A stretch of DNA of 64,000 nucleotides from Puia sp. (GCA_031292515.1 JARLGZ010000083.1:1-64000), one strand, 5' to 3'; numbered from the stretch's first letter, positions 16,463 to 25,890 are shown. The notes: generated by a model from the letters alone, not told the origin. Translations and numbers: made by a program.

Positions 16463-18388
16463 TCAATCGATAAGGCTGGTGGCGTATAGTTTTACCCTGA
16501 TCCTTTTCCCGATTCCGGCCGGCATGTCTGTTTGGAAGCAAAAAGCCCGGACATTCGGTTTGATGGAATTAAAGCCCTGCAGGAGATCGCGGGTCAGCTC
16601 ATTATTGTATCCCGGAATGCCTGAATTGTTGGCGGACAGCGAATAATTCAGTATCAGTCTTTGGTCGTTGAAAAGAGCCGGGATAAACCGTACACTGTCC
16701 GGGCCTGACCCGGGAGCCGTATTGGGATGTCTGAGAGAAAGGCTGATATGCGGAGATTGAAACAGGAATGTCCGGATATTTCCAAGCGACGTATAATTCA
16801 CGTGTGAAGACATCGTAATGATTCCCTTCTCATGCCCGGGGATCTGAACTACCTGGCCGGGTGCGATCGTCGTGTCCAGCAATAAGACATCTTTTACCCT
16901 TAGGGGTGCAGGCCGGCGCGTGAGCACCAGTTGGTGCAAGCGATCGGTATACCTGTATTGGTAATGGGAGAAAATCGCCCATTTGCACTGTGGGTCGTCC
17001 CATAATGGATTTCTATCGTCCGTAGACAGATTGTCATAAAAAATTGTATCCGGAGCGTTGGCTCCCTGATAATAAGCCGAATTAATGGAATCCAGGTAGG
17101 GAGATACCGCAACGATGGATTGAAAGGCCGGCCTGTTATGCCAATTGGGATTGGGATTGTCTCTTTGGTAAATGCACTGGTTGCTATAATAGTCATAAGA
17201 GCCCTTTCCGGCTCCGTCATACCCGGACTTTGCAGGATGCGGGCCCAATAGCTGGGAGCAATAGGTGAATAGCGGCGGCTGCCCGCTGAATAACGGGATA
17301 TTCTCGTCGTAATGCTTTAGAAAGACAAAACTGCTGAAGAAGAAATTTGCGAGTATCGACAGGCCGATGAATGGTTCGATCATCTTTCTATGGGAGGAGC
17401 AATTGAGATACAGGACATACAATACCAATGGGAAAAAGCAAAGAAATTCATTGTAATGTCCCCGGTCAAGACGGGTAAAACCTTGCTTGAACAGCAGGAA
17501 CATGAGCAGGGCGATATTGCCGATCAGCAATATCTTTATAAAATCCTTCCTGAACCCGAGCTTGAAAACCGTTAAATACAGGGACAATCCCAATGAAAGA
17601 AGGGTGATGGCTATACCATACCCTAAAATGGGCTTGTAAGCAGGATTGAAATTATACTGCGAATAACTGTAATATTTTACGGATTGGAATGACGTAATCA
17701 GATAGTCTTTTAACGAGACATTCAATAAATTGAGCAGGAAGCCGTTGAGGGCAAAAAATATCGCTATGACGAGAACCAGCGTAATGTATTTCTTTCTTGC
17801 TGCCAGCAATAGGAATAATAGGGAGAGTGAAATAAACGAAAAAAGGAGGGAATTTAACTTGATGTATAAAGACAAAACGACATTCAACAGGATAAAGAAC
17901 GACAACCAGTAATATTTTTTCTTTTCGAGCATGATGCTGAGGGCTAATAAATTAAAAACCTGCATCAGGAAATTCACTTCCCACATCCCAAAAAGCAAAG
18001 CCACGCCAAACAGCAGGATGCCCTTATAGGATTGGGTCGTTCTATAGAGCAGCACAAAAATGACGGAGAAGATGGATACGATATAAAAATCAAAAAGGAA
18101 CAGCGCCGCATAGTATCCCGCCGGTACGCTTCTTGTCGAAAGGAAACTTAAGGGGCCATAGGTATATACCAGGTCTTTCCCCCATTGGTAATGCCGCAGG
18201 TGGGTGAAGAAGAATTGAAGAGCCCATGACCATCCGTTGTCTACCAGGGATGTTCCCGACAAGCCATTGATAAAGACACGCGGAAAGATGACAACGATGG
18301 CTGTTACAAAAACCCCAACCGAGACGACTTTTTTCTTTTCGATCCCGGATGGCCTCGTGAGCACGTTGGCTATGTTATAATAGTGCAT
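16463..18388 (-). CDS. Large polytopic membrane protein, possibly GT-C-like
   Basis: The ATG at 18388 (MHYYNIANVLTRPSGIEKKK) gives 641 aa. About ten hydrophobic segments occupy residues 25-400, followed by a soluble C-terminal domain (about 400-641). The first periplasmic loop reads DNGWSWALQFF, then WGKDLVYTYGPLSFL. The latter motif recurs in bacterial membrane proteins linked to cell-surface glycan synthesis. The C-terminal part (YYYSNQCIYQRDN; LDTTIAPGQVVQIPG) is strand-rich and probably periplasmic. It lies directly upstream of the ArnT-like gene, same strand, so a joint surface-glycan role is likely but unproven. I see no diagnostic catalytic motif. Confidence 0.6.
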   Translation of the reverse strand: MHYYNIANVLTRPSGIEKKKVVSVGVFVTAIVVIFPRVFINGLSGTSLVDNGWSWALQFFFTHLRHYQWGKDLVYTYGPLSFLSTRSVPAGYYAALFLFDFYIVSIFSVIFVLLYRTTQSYKGILLFGVALLFGMWEVNFLMQVFNLLALSIMLEKKKYYWLSFFILLNVVLSLYIKLNSLLFSFISLSLLFLLLAARKKYITLVLVIAIFFALNGFLLNLLNVSLKDYLITSFQSVKYYSYSQYNFNPAYKPILGYGIAITLLSLGLSLYLTVFKLGFRKDFIKILLIGNIALLMFLLFKQGFTRLDRGHYNEFLCFFPLVLYVLYLNCSSHRKMIEPFIGLSILANFFFSSFVFLKHYDENIPLFSGQPPLFTYCSQLLGPHPAKSGYDGAGKGSYDYYSNQCIYQRDNPNPNWHNRPAFQSIVAVSPYLDSINSAYYQGANAPDTIFYDNLSTDDRNPLWDDPQCKWAIFSHYQYRYTDRLHQLVLTRRPAPLRVKDVLLLDTTIAPGQVVQIPGHEKGIITMSSHVNYTSLGNIRTFLFQSPHISLSLRHPNTAPGSGPDSVRFIPALFNDQRLILNYSLSANNSGIPGYNNELTRDLLQGFNSIKPNVRAFCFQTDMPAGIGKRIRVKLYATSLID

Positions 18389-19002
18389 GTTGAATGTGTT
18401 GTAATATTTATTGCATACGGCTGACGGCCTGCCCACCAGTCATTCTGATCCTATTAAATGGAGAAGGGAGTCATCCTCCGCGGACACCCTCATCGAAGAA
18501 TTCGGAGGAAGAAAGCTGCGCCGGGATAGCGCCATTCCTCATGGATGCAACTCTCATAAGATTGGTTAAGGTTTAGGTTAAAGGTATAATGGTTAATCAA
18601 GCCGATCGTTTCGGCAAATGCAATGAGCATTGACGTTAACACGATAAAGCTAGACATCGATTCCCGAAATTGGAAGGGTGCGATTTTCGCGGTAAGGATT
18701 TCCGCAAAGAAGATATGCGAACGAAATTATTTACATACAAGCTGAATATCAATGCAATTCCGGAATTGTTTTTGAGCACAACAGGTTCTATGGAAAAATT
18801 GAAAATTGCGTAAAAATACGTAGGCAAATAGTATTTCCACTACTCGTAAAAATGCGGGCCGGTTAATTTTCGATACTGAACATAGAGTGTACGAATTCGA
18901 ACAGGTGACCATAAACATAAAAACCTTAAGCGGTTGATAGTCAACTCCTAACCAACCCGGCATTTTTCTGGCTGCATTCGCCTGTATTCCAAAACCACAC
19001 CC
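18389..19002. other. 614-bp intergenic region without a convincing gene
   Basis: The region separates a divergent pair (membrane protein on minus, ABC permease on plus), so promoters for both should lie here. Short open frames are present but have atypical composition. No tRNA, terminator or clear repeat was recognised. Confidence 0.6.
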
Positions 19003-21387
19003 ATGCTCCGAAATTATCTCCGCATCGCCCTCCGCAACCTGGCCCGCAACAAGTTCTCCTCCGCCATCAACATCGGTGGCCTTGCTATCGGGATGTCCGT
19101 AGCCATCCTCATCGGCCTGTGGGTGTTCGATGAACTCTCCTATAACAGGTCCATTCCTGACCACGATCATATCGCTGCCGTGATGCAAAACCAGGAGATC
19201 AGCGGAGCCGTGCAAACCTGGTGGGGAGAAGCCAGGCAACTGGCGCCTGTACTGCGCAAGGATTTTGGCGGTCGCTTCAAACATGTTGCCACCGTATTCG
19301 GCCCCGCCCCGGAAGCCCTCACCGTGGGCGATACGCGGCTAAAAGCCTCCGGGGCCTACGTCGACCCGGAGATCACTGACATGCTAAAACTTGACATGGT
19401 CCGGGGCGACCGCAAGGCCCCCCTCCGGGACCAGTCCTCCATCATCCTGTCAGCATCCGTCGCGAAGAGCCTCTTCGGGACCAGCGACCCGATCGGCAAG
19501 ACCGTGAAAGCAAGCAGCAACGAGCTACATACCGTGGCAGGGGTCTACACCGATCTCCCCGGCAACTCTTCCTTTGCCGATTATGGTTTCATCATTCCTT
19601 TCGCTTATAAGGAACATACGGACTCTAACGTCGCCCGGCTGAACTGGGGCAATAGCTGGTTCCAGACTTATGTCCAGCTCAACGATAAGGAAGACATGGC
19701 CGCCGCCTCGCTGGCGATAAAAGACGTCAAATTCCGTTATGCCGAGGGCGAAAGACGCGCCCGGCCCGCGCTCTTCCTCCATCCTCTCAATGACTGGCAT
19801 CTGTATTCCGATTTCAGCAACGGCGCCAGCGTGGGTGGCGCTATCCGGTATGTCCGTCTCTTCACTATCATCGGCGCTTTCGTGCTCCTGCTGGCCTGTA
19901 TTAACTTCATGAACCTTAGTACTGCCCGCTCTGAAAAACGGGCGAAAGAAGTCGGCATCCGAAAGGCCATCGGCTCTTTGCGCGGACAACTGATCCGTCA
20001 GTTCTTCAGCGAATCCTTATTCATCGCGCTGCTGTCCTATATCCTTGCCATTGGCATTGTCGTGTTATTGCTGCCGTTCTTCAGCGAAGTGGCGGGAAAG
20101 AAGATGACCATTCCCTTTGATAATACCTGGTTCTGGCTGGCAGGTCTGTGTTTTGTCTTTATCACCGGTATCCTCGCCGGCAGTTATCCCGCCCTTTATC
20201 TCTCCTCCTTCCGGCCGGTGAAGGTACTCAAGGGAAAATTTCGCGTCGGCAAGCTGGCATTGATTCCGCGCAGGGCCCTCGTAGTCCTGCAGTTCACCGT
20301 CTCCGTTATTCTCATCATCGGCACGATCGCCGTCTTCCGCCAGATACAATATATCAAGGACCGCCCCGTAGGCTATAGCCGGGATGGGCTGGTTATGATC
20401 CCGGTCCAATCCGACGATGTGGATAAGCACTATGATGTCATCCGCACGGAGTTACAACAGACCGGCCTTGTAGAAGAAATGGCCGGTTCTGCAAGTGCGC
20501 TGACCAATATTTTTGCTACCAATGGTGGCTTTAGCTGGGCTGGAAAAGACCCTTCGTTGCAGGATGAGTTTGTCTCCGACTTCGTCACCCCGGAATTCGG
20601 GAAGGTCACGGGCTGGCAGATTATCCAGGGCCGTGACTTTTCACGCGACATGCCCACCGGCAACCATCCTATCATCATCAATGAGACCGCCGTGCGGTAT
20701 TTGAACCTGAAAAACCCCGTCGGCGAGGTTTTGTCCCGGGACCATGGAAACGAGCGTTATACCATTGTCGGTGTGGCAAAGGATATGATCAGTGAATCAC
20801 CTTTCGAGCCTGTACGGCAGATGATCTTTTTCCTCAATAAACACTTCATTAATACCGTCGACATCCGGGTCCAGCCCCGGGCCAGTATGACCAACGCCCT
20901 TGTCGCCATCAAGGCTGCTTTCAGCAAATACGATCCCCGGGATATTTTCGAATATCAGTTCGCCGACCAGGAATATGCGAAAAAATTCGGTGATGAAGAA
21001 CGTGTCGGCCGGCTGGCCGGGGTCTTTACCACCTTGGCCATCCTCATCTCCTGCCTCGGCCTGCTTGGGCTCTCTGCCTTTGTAGCAGAGCAACGCACCC
21101 GGGAAGTGGGCATCCGCAAGGTGCTGGGGGCATCCGTTTTTGGACTCTGGCGCCTGTTGTCACGCGAGTTCATCGCCCTCGCGGGTCTGTCCCTGCTCAT
21201 CGGCGGACCGCTGGCCTCCTGGATCATGAACGAATGGCTGAACAACTATCACTATCATGCCGGCCTGTCCTGGTGGATCTTTGCAGCGACAGCCGGAGGG
21301 GTGATCCTGATCACCTTGCTGACCGTCAGCTACCAGGCGGTCAAGGCGGCGCTGACTAATCCTGTAAAGAGCTTGCGATCTGAATGA
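19003..21387 (+). CDS. FtsX/MacB-family ABC transporter permease
   Basis: This 794-aa permease has the Bacteroidota layout. An N-terminal membrane helix sits in the conserved start MLRNYLRIALRNLARNKFSS with GGLAIGMSVAILIGLWVFDE. A periplasmic MacB-like core is followed by three helices with the FtsX motif EKRAKEVGIRKAIGSLRGQL, then a second periplasmic domain and a second FtsX repeat (EQRTREVGIRKVLGASVFGL) near the C-terminus. Such proteins act with a separate ATPase in export or mechanotransmission, and no ATPase gene is adjacent here. The end KAALTNPVKSLRSE is typical of the family. The gene appears monocistronic, and the next gene is convergent. Confidence 0.93.
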   Translation: MLRNYLRIALRNLARNKFSSAINIGGLAIGMSVAILIGLWVFDELSYNRSIPDHDHIAAVMQNQEISGAVQTWWGEARQLAPVLRKDFGGRFKHVATVFGPAPEALTVGDTRLKASGAYVDPEITDMLKLDMVRGDRKAPLRDQSSIILSASVAKSLFGTSDPIGKTVKASSNELHTVAGVYTDLPGNSSFADYGFIIPFAYKEHTDSNVARLNWGNSWFQTYVQLNDKEDMAAASLAIKDVKFRYAEGERRARPALFLHPLNDWHLYSDFSNGASVGGAIRYVRLFTIIGAFVLLLACINFMNLSTARSEKRAKEVGIRKAIGSLRGQLIRQFFSESLFIALLSYILAIGIVVLLLPFFSEVAGKKMTIPFDNTWFWLAGLCFVFITGILAGSYPALYLSSFRPVKVLKGKFRVGKLALIPRRALVVLQFTVSVILIIGTIAVFRQIQYIKDRPVGYSRDGLVMIPVQSDDVDKHYDVIRTELQQTGLVEEMAGSASALTNIFATNGGFSWAGKDPSLQDEFVSDFVTPEFGKVTGWQIIQGRDFSRDMPTGNHPIIINETAVRYLNLKNPVGEVLSRDHGNERYTIVGVAKDMISESPFEPVRQMIFFLNKHFINTVDIRVQPRASMTNALVAIKAAFSKYDPRDIFEYQFADQEYAKKFGDEERVGRLAGVFTTLAILISCLGLLGLSAFVAEQRTREVGIRKVLGASVFGLWRLLSREFIALAGLSLLIGGPLASWIMNEWLNNYHYHAGLSWWIFAATAGGVILITLLTVSYQAVKAALTNPVKSLRSE

Positions 21388-21406
21388 CAATCACCCCTTT
21401 TTCACT

Positions 21407-22615
21407 CTACCGGCTGTCTACCCGGATCCCCTCCATATCTTCCAGCCGGGCGATGATTCCCCAGCCGTAGAAATTATTGGCCACGCCGACCAGCAATTCG
21501 TTGTCCCCTTCCCTGAACGGGAGTTCAAACGCCGAATTTTCGATCGAGATGCGGCCATCGGGTGTTTTCCGCATATTTTGGGCATAGAGATTCTTGTCTA
21601 CGAATACCATTCTTCGGTTTATGAATACCCAGACCTCATGGGCGAACCCGAGGCGCAACAGCTTTTTCTGCGCGGTTTCCGAGTGCAGTTTTAGCCGTAG
21701 CCAGACCACCTGTCTTTCGAGGTCCCAGGGCTTTCTGTCGCTCAGCACCGAAAATCTCCGGCTGAGATTGATAAGCCCACGGCGTTCTGCCGTGATAGAC
21801 TGCCAATTGGAATCGATCTTACTGATACCGCCTGTATAGAGCTCCTGCCCGGCCGGCAGCGGCGCCGGCGTATTCACCTCCCATGTTCTCAGGTATCTCG
21901 GGTCTGCCTGTTCGGGATCGAATCCTTCCCGCGGAGACAGATCTTCGACGGCGTTGGGTTTCACTACCAGGTTGGCGATATAGACACTGTCTCCGTCGAC
22001 TGCCAGCTTTCCGGTCGTCGTCTCGCCCTCCAGTCTCGGGACCTCCAAGGCCGCCCGTGACCGGTCATTCACATAGACCAGCATCTGTTTTCCGGAGATG
22101 ACCAATTTGATATGGTTCCATTCGTTCAATTTTACGTCGGCTCCGCCCTGGTAGTAAGGGTAGAGGTCCCACCAGATGATTCCCCTGACGATCGGCGCAT
22201 ACTGCAGCGCATCAAAAGCCAGTGAATTTCCGGTGGCATGGACTCTCAGGTAAAAGCATTCCGATTCATTGATGTCTTTTACCCGGAAGTAGACGCTCGT
22301 AAAGGAGGGCTTTTTCGGTTCTACGTCGTATTCGATGGTGCCATCGGTGAAGTCCAGGTCTTTCAAAACGATCGGATCGGTATTGTCCGAAATCTTCATG
22401 GCAGGGACGCCTTTATATTCTACGAACGAGACTTTGTCGGAGGGGAAGATCCAATGGTCGGCTGTCATGGGAACCCGGATTTCGGCAGGTTCATTGGGTC
22501 CGGTGGTTCCATTTCCGGAAGCCTGCCTGACTTTCTGTTTTTTCACTGTCTGAGAAAAGCCGTTGGCCGAGAGGAATGCCAGGCAAACAACTAAATAGAG
22601 GGCTGATTTTTTCAT
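21407..22615 (-). CDS. Exported protein with concanavalin-like beta-sandwich domain
   Basis: The ATG at 22615 begins a clear signal peptide (MKKSALYLVVCLAFLSANGF, cleaved after SQ), giving 402 aa; the ORF is open to 22723. Residues of about 45-220 form a beta-sandwich resembling DUF1080/LamG domains: LDFTDGTIEYDVEP, then SVYFRVKDINESECFYLRVH, NEWNHIKLVISGKQMLVYVN and GKLAVDGDSVYIANLVVKP. The C-terminal part (about 250-402) is a second strand-rich domain (VWLRLKLHSETAQKKLLRLG; DNELLVGVANNFYGWGIIA) reminiscent of the jelly-roll in GH2-like proteins. It probably binds carbohydrate in the periplasm or outside. It is divergent from the Crp/Fnr gene and may be its target. Confidence 0.65.
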   Translation of the reverse strand: MKKSALYLVVCLAFLSANGFSQTVKKQKVRQASGNGTTGPNEPAEIRVPMTADHWIFPSDKVSFVEYKGVPAMKISDNTDPIVLKDLDFTDGTIEYDVEPKKPSFTSVYFRVKDINESECFYLRVHATGNSLAFDALQYAPIVRGIIWWDLYPYYQGGADVKLNEWNHIKLVISGKQMLVYVNDRSRAALEVPRLEGETTTGKLAVDGDSVYIANLVVKPNAVEDLSPREGFDPEQADPRYLRTWEVNTPAPLPAGQELYTGGISKIDSNWQSITAERRGLINLSRRFSVLSDRKPWDLERQVVWLRLKLHSETAQKKLLRLGFAHEVWVFINRRMVFVDKNLYAQNMRKTPDGRISIENSAFELPFREGDNELLVGVANNFYGWGIIARLEDMEGIRVDSR

Positions 22616-22771
22616 GGTGCTGCTGATTGGTTTATATGTTATTGAGCGCATCTGAGAATATTTGTCGGGTTCATGGCGAATATGCAGCAGGCGGACCGAA
22701 TCGCAAGGCTCAAAGGCGTTCAAATCCGTTCAAGTTTGTTCACGGAATAAAATAGGCGCTTACATTTGTAT

Positions 22772-23383
22772 ATGAGGAAGAATTTGCCCACCGATTCCAT
22801 CGACCCGCTGCTGGCCTATTTTGATCGCCTCATCCCGTTGGATACGGCAGAAAAGGAATTGGTGGCCGCACATTTTCATCCCCGCCTTTTCCGAAAACGC
22901 CAATATGCGCTGCAGGAAGGAGACCTGTGCAACCAGTTCTATTTCGTTCTCCGGGGCTGTTTGCGGATGTATAAGATCGATGACAAGGGCAGTACGCATA
23001 TCCTGCAATTTGCGGCCGAGAATTATTGGATCAACGACCTGGGCAGCTTTCATGGTCTCCGGGCTTCCGAGCTGAATATCGACGCGCTGGAAGATACCGT
23101 GGTCCTGCAAATCAGCCGCGACGACCTGATCACGCTGTATCTCCAGGCCCCCAAATTTGACCGCATCTTTCGGGTCCTGGTCGAAAATAGTTTTGTCCGC
23201 CTGCAGGAGCGATTGCTGCAAAACATCAGTTCCACTGCCGAAGAGCGTTACCGGTCTTTCCTCGAAGTCTATCCCTACCTGGTCAGCCGCCTTTCACAGG
23301 TGCAAATCGCCGCCTATCTGGGCATCACCCCCGAATTCCTGAGCCGGCTGCGAAACCGGCGCACCCAGACCCGGAAGCCCTGA
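22772..23383 (+). CDS. Crp/Fnr-family transcriptional regulator
   Basis: This 203-aa regulator has an N-terminal cyclic-nucleotide-binding beta-roll (FRKRQYALQEGDLCNQFYFV, GCLRMYKIDDKGSTHILQFA) and a dimerisation helix. The C-terminal winged helix has the recognition part LSQVQIAAYLGITPEFLSRL. The frame opens earlier with a TTG at 22766; the ATG at 22772 is the better start. This type is common in Bacteroidota next to a single oxidoreductase gene that it controls. Here an F420-type reductase follows 163 bp downstream on the same strand, and the exported beta-sandwich gene diverges upstream. The effector is unknown. Confidence 0.9.
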   Translation: MRKNLPTDSIDPLLAYFDRLIPLDTAEKELVAAHFHPRLFRKRQYALQEGDLCNQFYFVLRGCLRMYKIDDKGSTHILQFAAENYWINDLGSFHGLRASELNIDALEDTVVLQISRDDLITLYLQAPKFDRIFRVLVENSFVRLQERLLQNISSTAEERYRSFLEVYPYLVSRLSQVQIAAYLGITPEFLSRLRNRRTQTRKP

Positions 23384-23423
23384 AATCTTAAACCAGATCA
23401 ATATTATTTCCTGTATTAGGTCA

Positions 23424-23455
23424 TTGGAAGCACCCTGGCCGGTGGCATAGTTTTG
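23424..23455 (+). promoter_or_regulatory. Putative Bacteroidota sigma-ABfr promoter for the reductase gene
   Basis: A TTGG at 23424-23427 and a TAGTTTTG at 23448-23455 are 20 bp apart, matching the TTTG/TTG-N19-21-TAnnTTTG pattern. It would place transcription start near 23461, about 85 bp ahead of the ATG at 23546. Judged by eye only. Confidence 0.35.
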
Positions 23456-23461
23456 CAAGTG

Positions 23462-23515
23462 TAAGACAATTGCTGCTCTTGAGACAATTGGTACTCTTTG
23501 AGCAGTTGCATCCTA
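23462..23515. repeat. Three tandem 18-bp units in the reductase leader
   Basis: Units at 23462-23479, 23480-23497 and 23498-23515 follow TGAGACAATTGGTACTCT with decay in the third. They lie between the putative promoter and the reductase ATG, so they would be in the mRNA leader. Confidence 0.75.
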
Positions 23516-23545
23516 AAATCAATTATACACTAAAAACAAATCGTT

Positions 23546-24106
23546 ATGTCACAGGCAAAATCAAAAATCGCAGTCATTGGTCTCGGTAATATCGGCAACG
23601 CGGTTGCCGCCAATCTTGTAAAAGGACATCGTCCGGTCATCGTCGCAGACAGGGATCTTCAAAAGGCGCAAGCCCTTTCCAAAAAATTGGGCTCCCTGGC
23701 CCGTCCTCTGGGTATCGCAGACGCCATCGGGGAAGCGGATATCATCGTACTCGCCATCTGGTTCAATGCCATCGGGGAATTCATGACCCAATACAACAGC
23801 AGTCTCAAGGGTAAGATTCTTGTGGACCCTTCCAACCCGATCGCACCGGATGAAAAGGGCGGGTTTAAAAAGACGATCGGCGAGAAAGAATCGGCGGGGG
23901 TGTTGAATAAAAAATACTTACCTGCCGGTGCAAAGCTGGCCAAAGCGCTCGGCACCTTGGGTGTGGCCTCCCTGACCGGTGCGGCGTTTCAAAAGCCGGA
24001 GCCAGCGGTTCTCTTTTATGCTACCGACGATACCGGCATCAACCCGGCAATTGAAGAGCTGATCCGCGACAATGGCTTTGAACCAGGGATGATGGTCACG
24101 ATTTGA
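23546..24106 (+). CDS. NADPH-dependent F420 reductase-like oxidoreductase
   Basis: This 186-aa Rossmann protein belongs to the F420_oxidored family. Residues 8-32 (KIAVIGLGNIGNAVAANLVK) form the dinucleotide-binding beta-alpha-beta with GxGxxG. ADIIVLAIWF and GKILVDPSNPIAPDEKGGF follow at the positions where family members close the nucleotide site. No F420-synthesis genes are in view, and Bacteroidota members generally act as NAD(P)-binding oxidoreductases of unknown substrate. It is probably controlled by the Crp/Fnr gene just upstream. Its end overlaps the convergent small ORF at 24096 by 11 bp. Confidence 0.85.
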   Translation: MSQAKSKIAVIGLGNIGNAVAANLVKGHRPVIVADRDLQKAQALSKKLGSLARPLGIADAIGEADIIVLAIWFNAIGEFMTQYNSSLKGKILVDPSNPIAPDEKGGFKKTIGEKESAGVLNKKYLPAGAKLAKALGTLGVASLTGAAFQKPEPAVLFYATDDTGINPAIEELIRDNGFEPGMMVTI

Positions 24107-24281
24107 TCCTGCTCATTTCTTCAAGCTCTGGCGGAAACTTCAACTTTTTCAATCTCTTTTTGGCTGCCTCCGTCTTTTTTACAAAAAAGGGGTCCTGGCT
24201 ATGGTCTGTCATGGACTTGTTGATTCTGACAGGTCTCACCGTTCGCGCAGCTTGATGAAGTGTCATTTTTGCCTTTTTCAT
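24096..24281 (-). CDS. Small basic protein, unknown; paralog of the frameshifted gene at 24330
   Basis: This 61-aa lysine-rich frame starts at the ATG ending at 24281. Its C-terminal half (DPFFVKKTEAAKKRLKKL, then FPPELEEMSR) matches the translation of the next small gene on the same strand (HPFFEKKATDAKAILKKV, then LPKQLGKKSR). The shared pattern PFF-x-KK-x4-AK-x2-LKK-x3-P-x2-L supports both being real. It may be a small DNA- or RNA-associated protein, but nothing shows this directly. It overlaps the convergent reductase gene by 11 bp. Confidence 0.5.
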   Translation of the reverse strand: MKKAKMTLHQAARTVRPVRINKSMTDHSQDPFFVKKTEAAKKRLKKLKFPPELEEMSRIKS

Positions 24282-24329
24282 AAAACGGACCCGATTATAT
24301 TAGTTTGTAATAGCTGTCAAAATTTACGA

Positions 24330-24511
24330 CTAAGAGCGAGATTTTTTTCCCAATTGCTTAGGGAGACCTACTTTTTTTAGTATTGCTTTGGCATCAGTTG
24401 CTTTCTTTTCGAAAAAGGGATGATTGTCAAATGAAGACAAAGACGGATCCACCGTGATCAGGGGTTTAGTGCCCACCCCGCTTGTTACTTGTTTTTTTGT
24501 CCTTTTGGCAT
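24330..24511 (-). pseudogene. Small basic protein gene needing a -1 frameshift at a slippery heptamer
   Basis: From the ATG ending at 24511 the zero frame reads MPKGQKNK and stops. A canonical slippery heptamer A-AAA-AAC (24491-24497 on the minus strand) lies at codons 5-7. Slipping back one base there gives about 60 aa ending LPKQLGKKSRS, which resembles the 61-aa neighbour in length and C-terminal sequence. Either this is programmed -1 frameshifting, or a single A was lost from a homopolymer and the gene is dead. An open frame without an ATG covers the rest of the protein from about 24525. I label it pseudogene only because the intact frame is not continuous. Confidence 0.45.
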
Positions 24512-24584
24512 TATCACAAAGGTATCAAATTTGCTAATTATCCCGCAATTTATGTAAAAACAGTTCCTAAGTCATTGATTTTAA

Positions 24585-24893
24585 CTAAAAAAAAGCGCCT
24601 TTTCGGCGCCCTAAAAATGCTTCGTAATTTGAGTCTTTCTTGAATGGTCCCCACCTGTCCCTGCGTAACCCAAACACTTCGAAAACAGGTTCGATACGTT
24701 CCCAATGTTTGTTGATGTTCATTTGATATAACCGCGTTCTGGCGGCGCTCGTACCCTTTACGTAAATCAAAGCCTCCGGAAAGATATTCGTAAAATCATA
24801 GATAACACTAGCTACATGGACCGAGCAACCAAAGCCAGTAGTTAAAGGCGCCAGCGCTAAAAAGAACAATGACAATGTTTCTAAAGGCGACAA
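24585..24893 (-). CDS. Small hypothetical protein, low confidence
   Basis: This 102-aa frame has a hydrophobic N-terminus (LETLSLFFLALAPLTTGFGC) that could be a signal or membrane segment. A more ordinary polar region follows (NINKHWERIEPVFEVFGLRR). Its last codons are formed by a rho-independent terminator hairpin and T-run, so transcription would end at its stop codon. It lies upstream of two small basic genes on the same strand. No family is recognised, and the true start could be internal. Confidence 0.35.
   Translation of the reverse strand: MSPLETLSLFFLALAPLTTGFGCSVHVASVIYDFTNIFPEALIYVKGTSAARTRLYQMNINKHWERIEPVFEVFGLRRDRWGPFKKDSNYEAFLGRRKGAFF
24587..24609 (-). terminator. Rho-independent terminator
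   Basis: On the minus strand a 5-bp GC stem (GCGCC/GGCGC, five-base loop) is followed at once by eight T. It coincides with the 3' end of the 102-aa frame. Confidence 0.75.
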
Positions 24894-25005
24894 AGGTATT
24901 TGGACTACTCAGGAACAAGAGAACATGAGACAAAGTGACCTGAAGGTGGTCAGGTCCGGAGGAAAATCTGGTTTGAAAAATGCGATTGGGGATACTGTAA
25001 CAGCA

Positions 25006-25890
25006 TCACCCATCAATCCCAATATTACTCCCTCTACGTATCACCTCCTCGTCAAAAAACTTCCGGTACTTTAGCGGCGTGAGCTTCCTGATCTTGAGGA
25101 ACTGTTTGTGGAAATTGGCCATTGTATTATACCCGCTCTCATAGCAGATATCGAGCACGGGCTTCTCCGTCTCGACGAGCAGGTGACAGGCATAGCCGAC
25201 GCGCACCTCGTTGAGGAAGTCGATATAGGTCTTCCGTGTAGTCCGTTTAAAATAATGGCAAAAGGCCGGGACACTCATGTGCGCCAGTTCGGCGACTTTC
25301 GAAAGCGTGATCGGCTCGCGGAAGCAATCGATCGTAAACTGGATGACGGCGTTGATCGCCCCGGTGTCTTTGCTGTTTTGCGGGCCGGCTTCCTGGGTAG
25401 AGACCGGCAGGTATTCTTTGGTTCTCGCGAGCAGATCCAGGCATTCTCCCAGCAACAGCACCCGGCGGAAGCTGTCTGCCGTCTCCAACGCGATGATCAG
25501 TGGCTGCAATTTTTGCCGGGCGGGGCCCGTGACCTTCAACCCATACTGCGAGGCGGCCAGCAACTGTCGCAACGGCCGGCATTCGGGGATCTGCAGGAAG
25601 CCCTCCCCCCAGAAATTTTCCCTGAACTGTATGACCACGGCACTGGTTATTAATCCTTTTTCCCGTTTCTGAAAGGTATGAGGGAGGTTGGAGCCCAGGA
25701 AATAGATATCTCCGGTCTCGAACTCCCCGACATAGTTGCCGACGAAGCCCAGCCCCGAACCCTCGGTGAACAGGATGAGCTCGTATTCGATATGCCGGTG
25801 CCAGCCCACTTCGAAATGAGGAGTCCGGAAGGTGCTGGCCACGAAGGAGCGGTCTTCCGTCAGCGGGAGCTTTTGAAGGAGCGGCTTCAT
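25006..25890 (-). CDS. AraC-family transcriptional regulator with cupin sensor domain
   Basis: This 294-aa regulator has an N-terminal cupin-like domain (residues 20-100: EVGWHRHIEYELILFTEGSG, GDIYFLGSNLPHTFQK) that would bind a small sugar-like ligand. A linker domain leads to a C-terminal double HTH (about 185-285) with LSKVAELAHMSVPAFCHYFK and ICYESGYNTMANFHKQFLKI. It is divergent from the glycosidase-transporter-dioxygenase-isomerase series beginning at 26065, with 174 bp between. It is the obvious candidate regulator of that locus. Confidence 0.92.
   Translation of the reverse strand: MKPLLQKLPLTEDRSFVASTFRTPHFEVGWHRHIEYELILFTEGSGLGFVGNYVGEFETGDIYFLGSNLPHTFQKREKGLITSAVVIQFRENFWGEGFLQIPECRPLRQLLAASQYGLKVTGPARQKLQPLIIALETADSFRRVLLLGECLDLLARTKEYLPVSTQEAGPQNSKDTGAINAVIQFTIDCFREPITLSKVAELAHMSVPAFCHYFKRTTRKTYIDFLNEVRVGYACHLLVETEKPVLDICYESGYNTMANFHKQFLKIRKLTPLKYRKFFDEEVIRRGSNIGIDG

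Noticed and set aside
22735-22768. TTTG-N22-TACATTTG promoter for the Crp/Fnr gene
   Set aside because: The -7-like box ends only 4 bp before the ATG, which would leave no leader, and the spacing is long.
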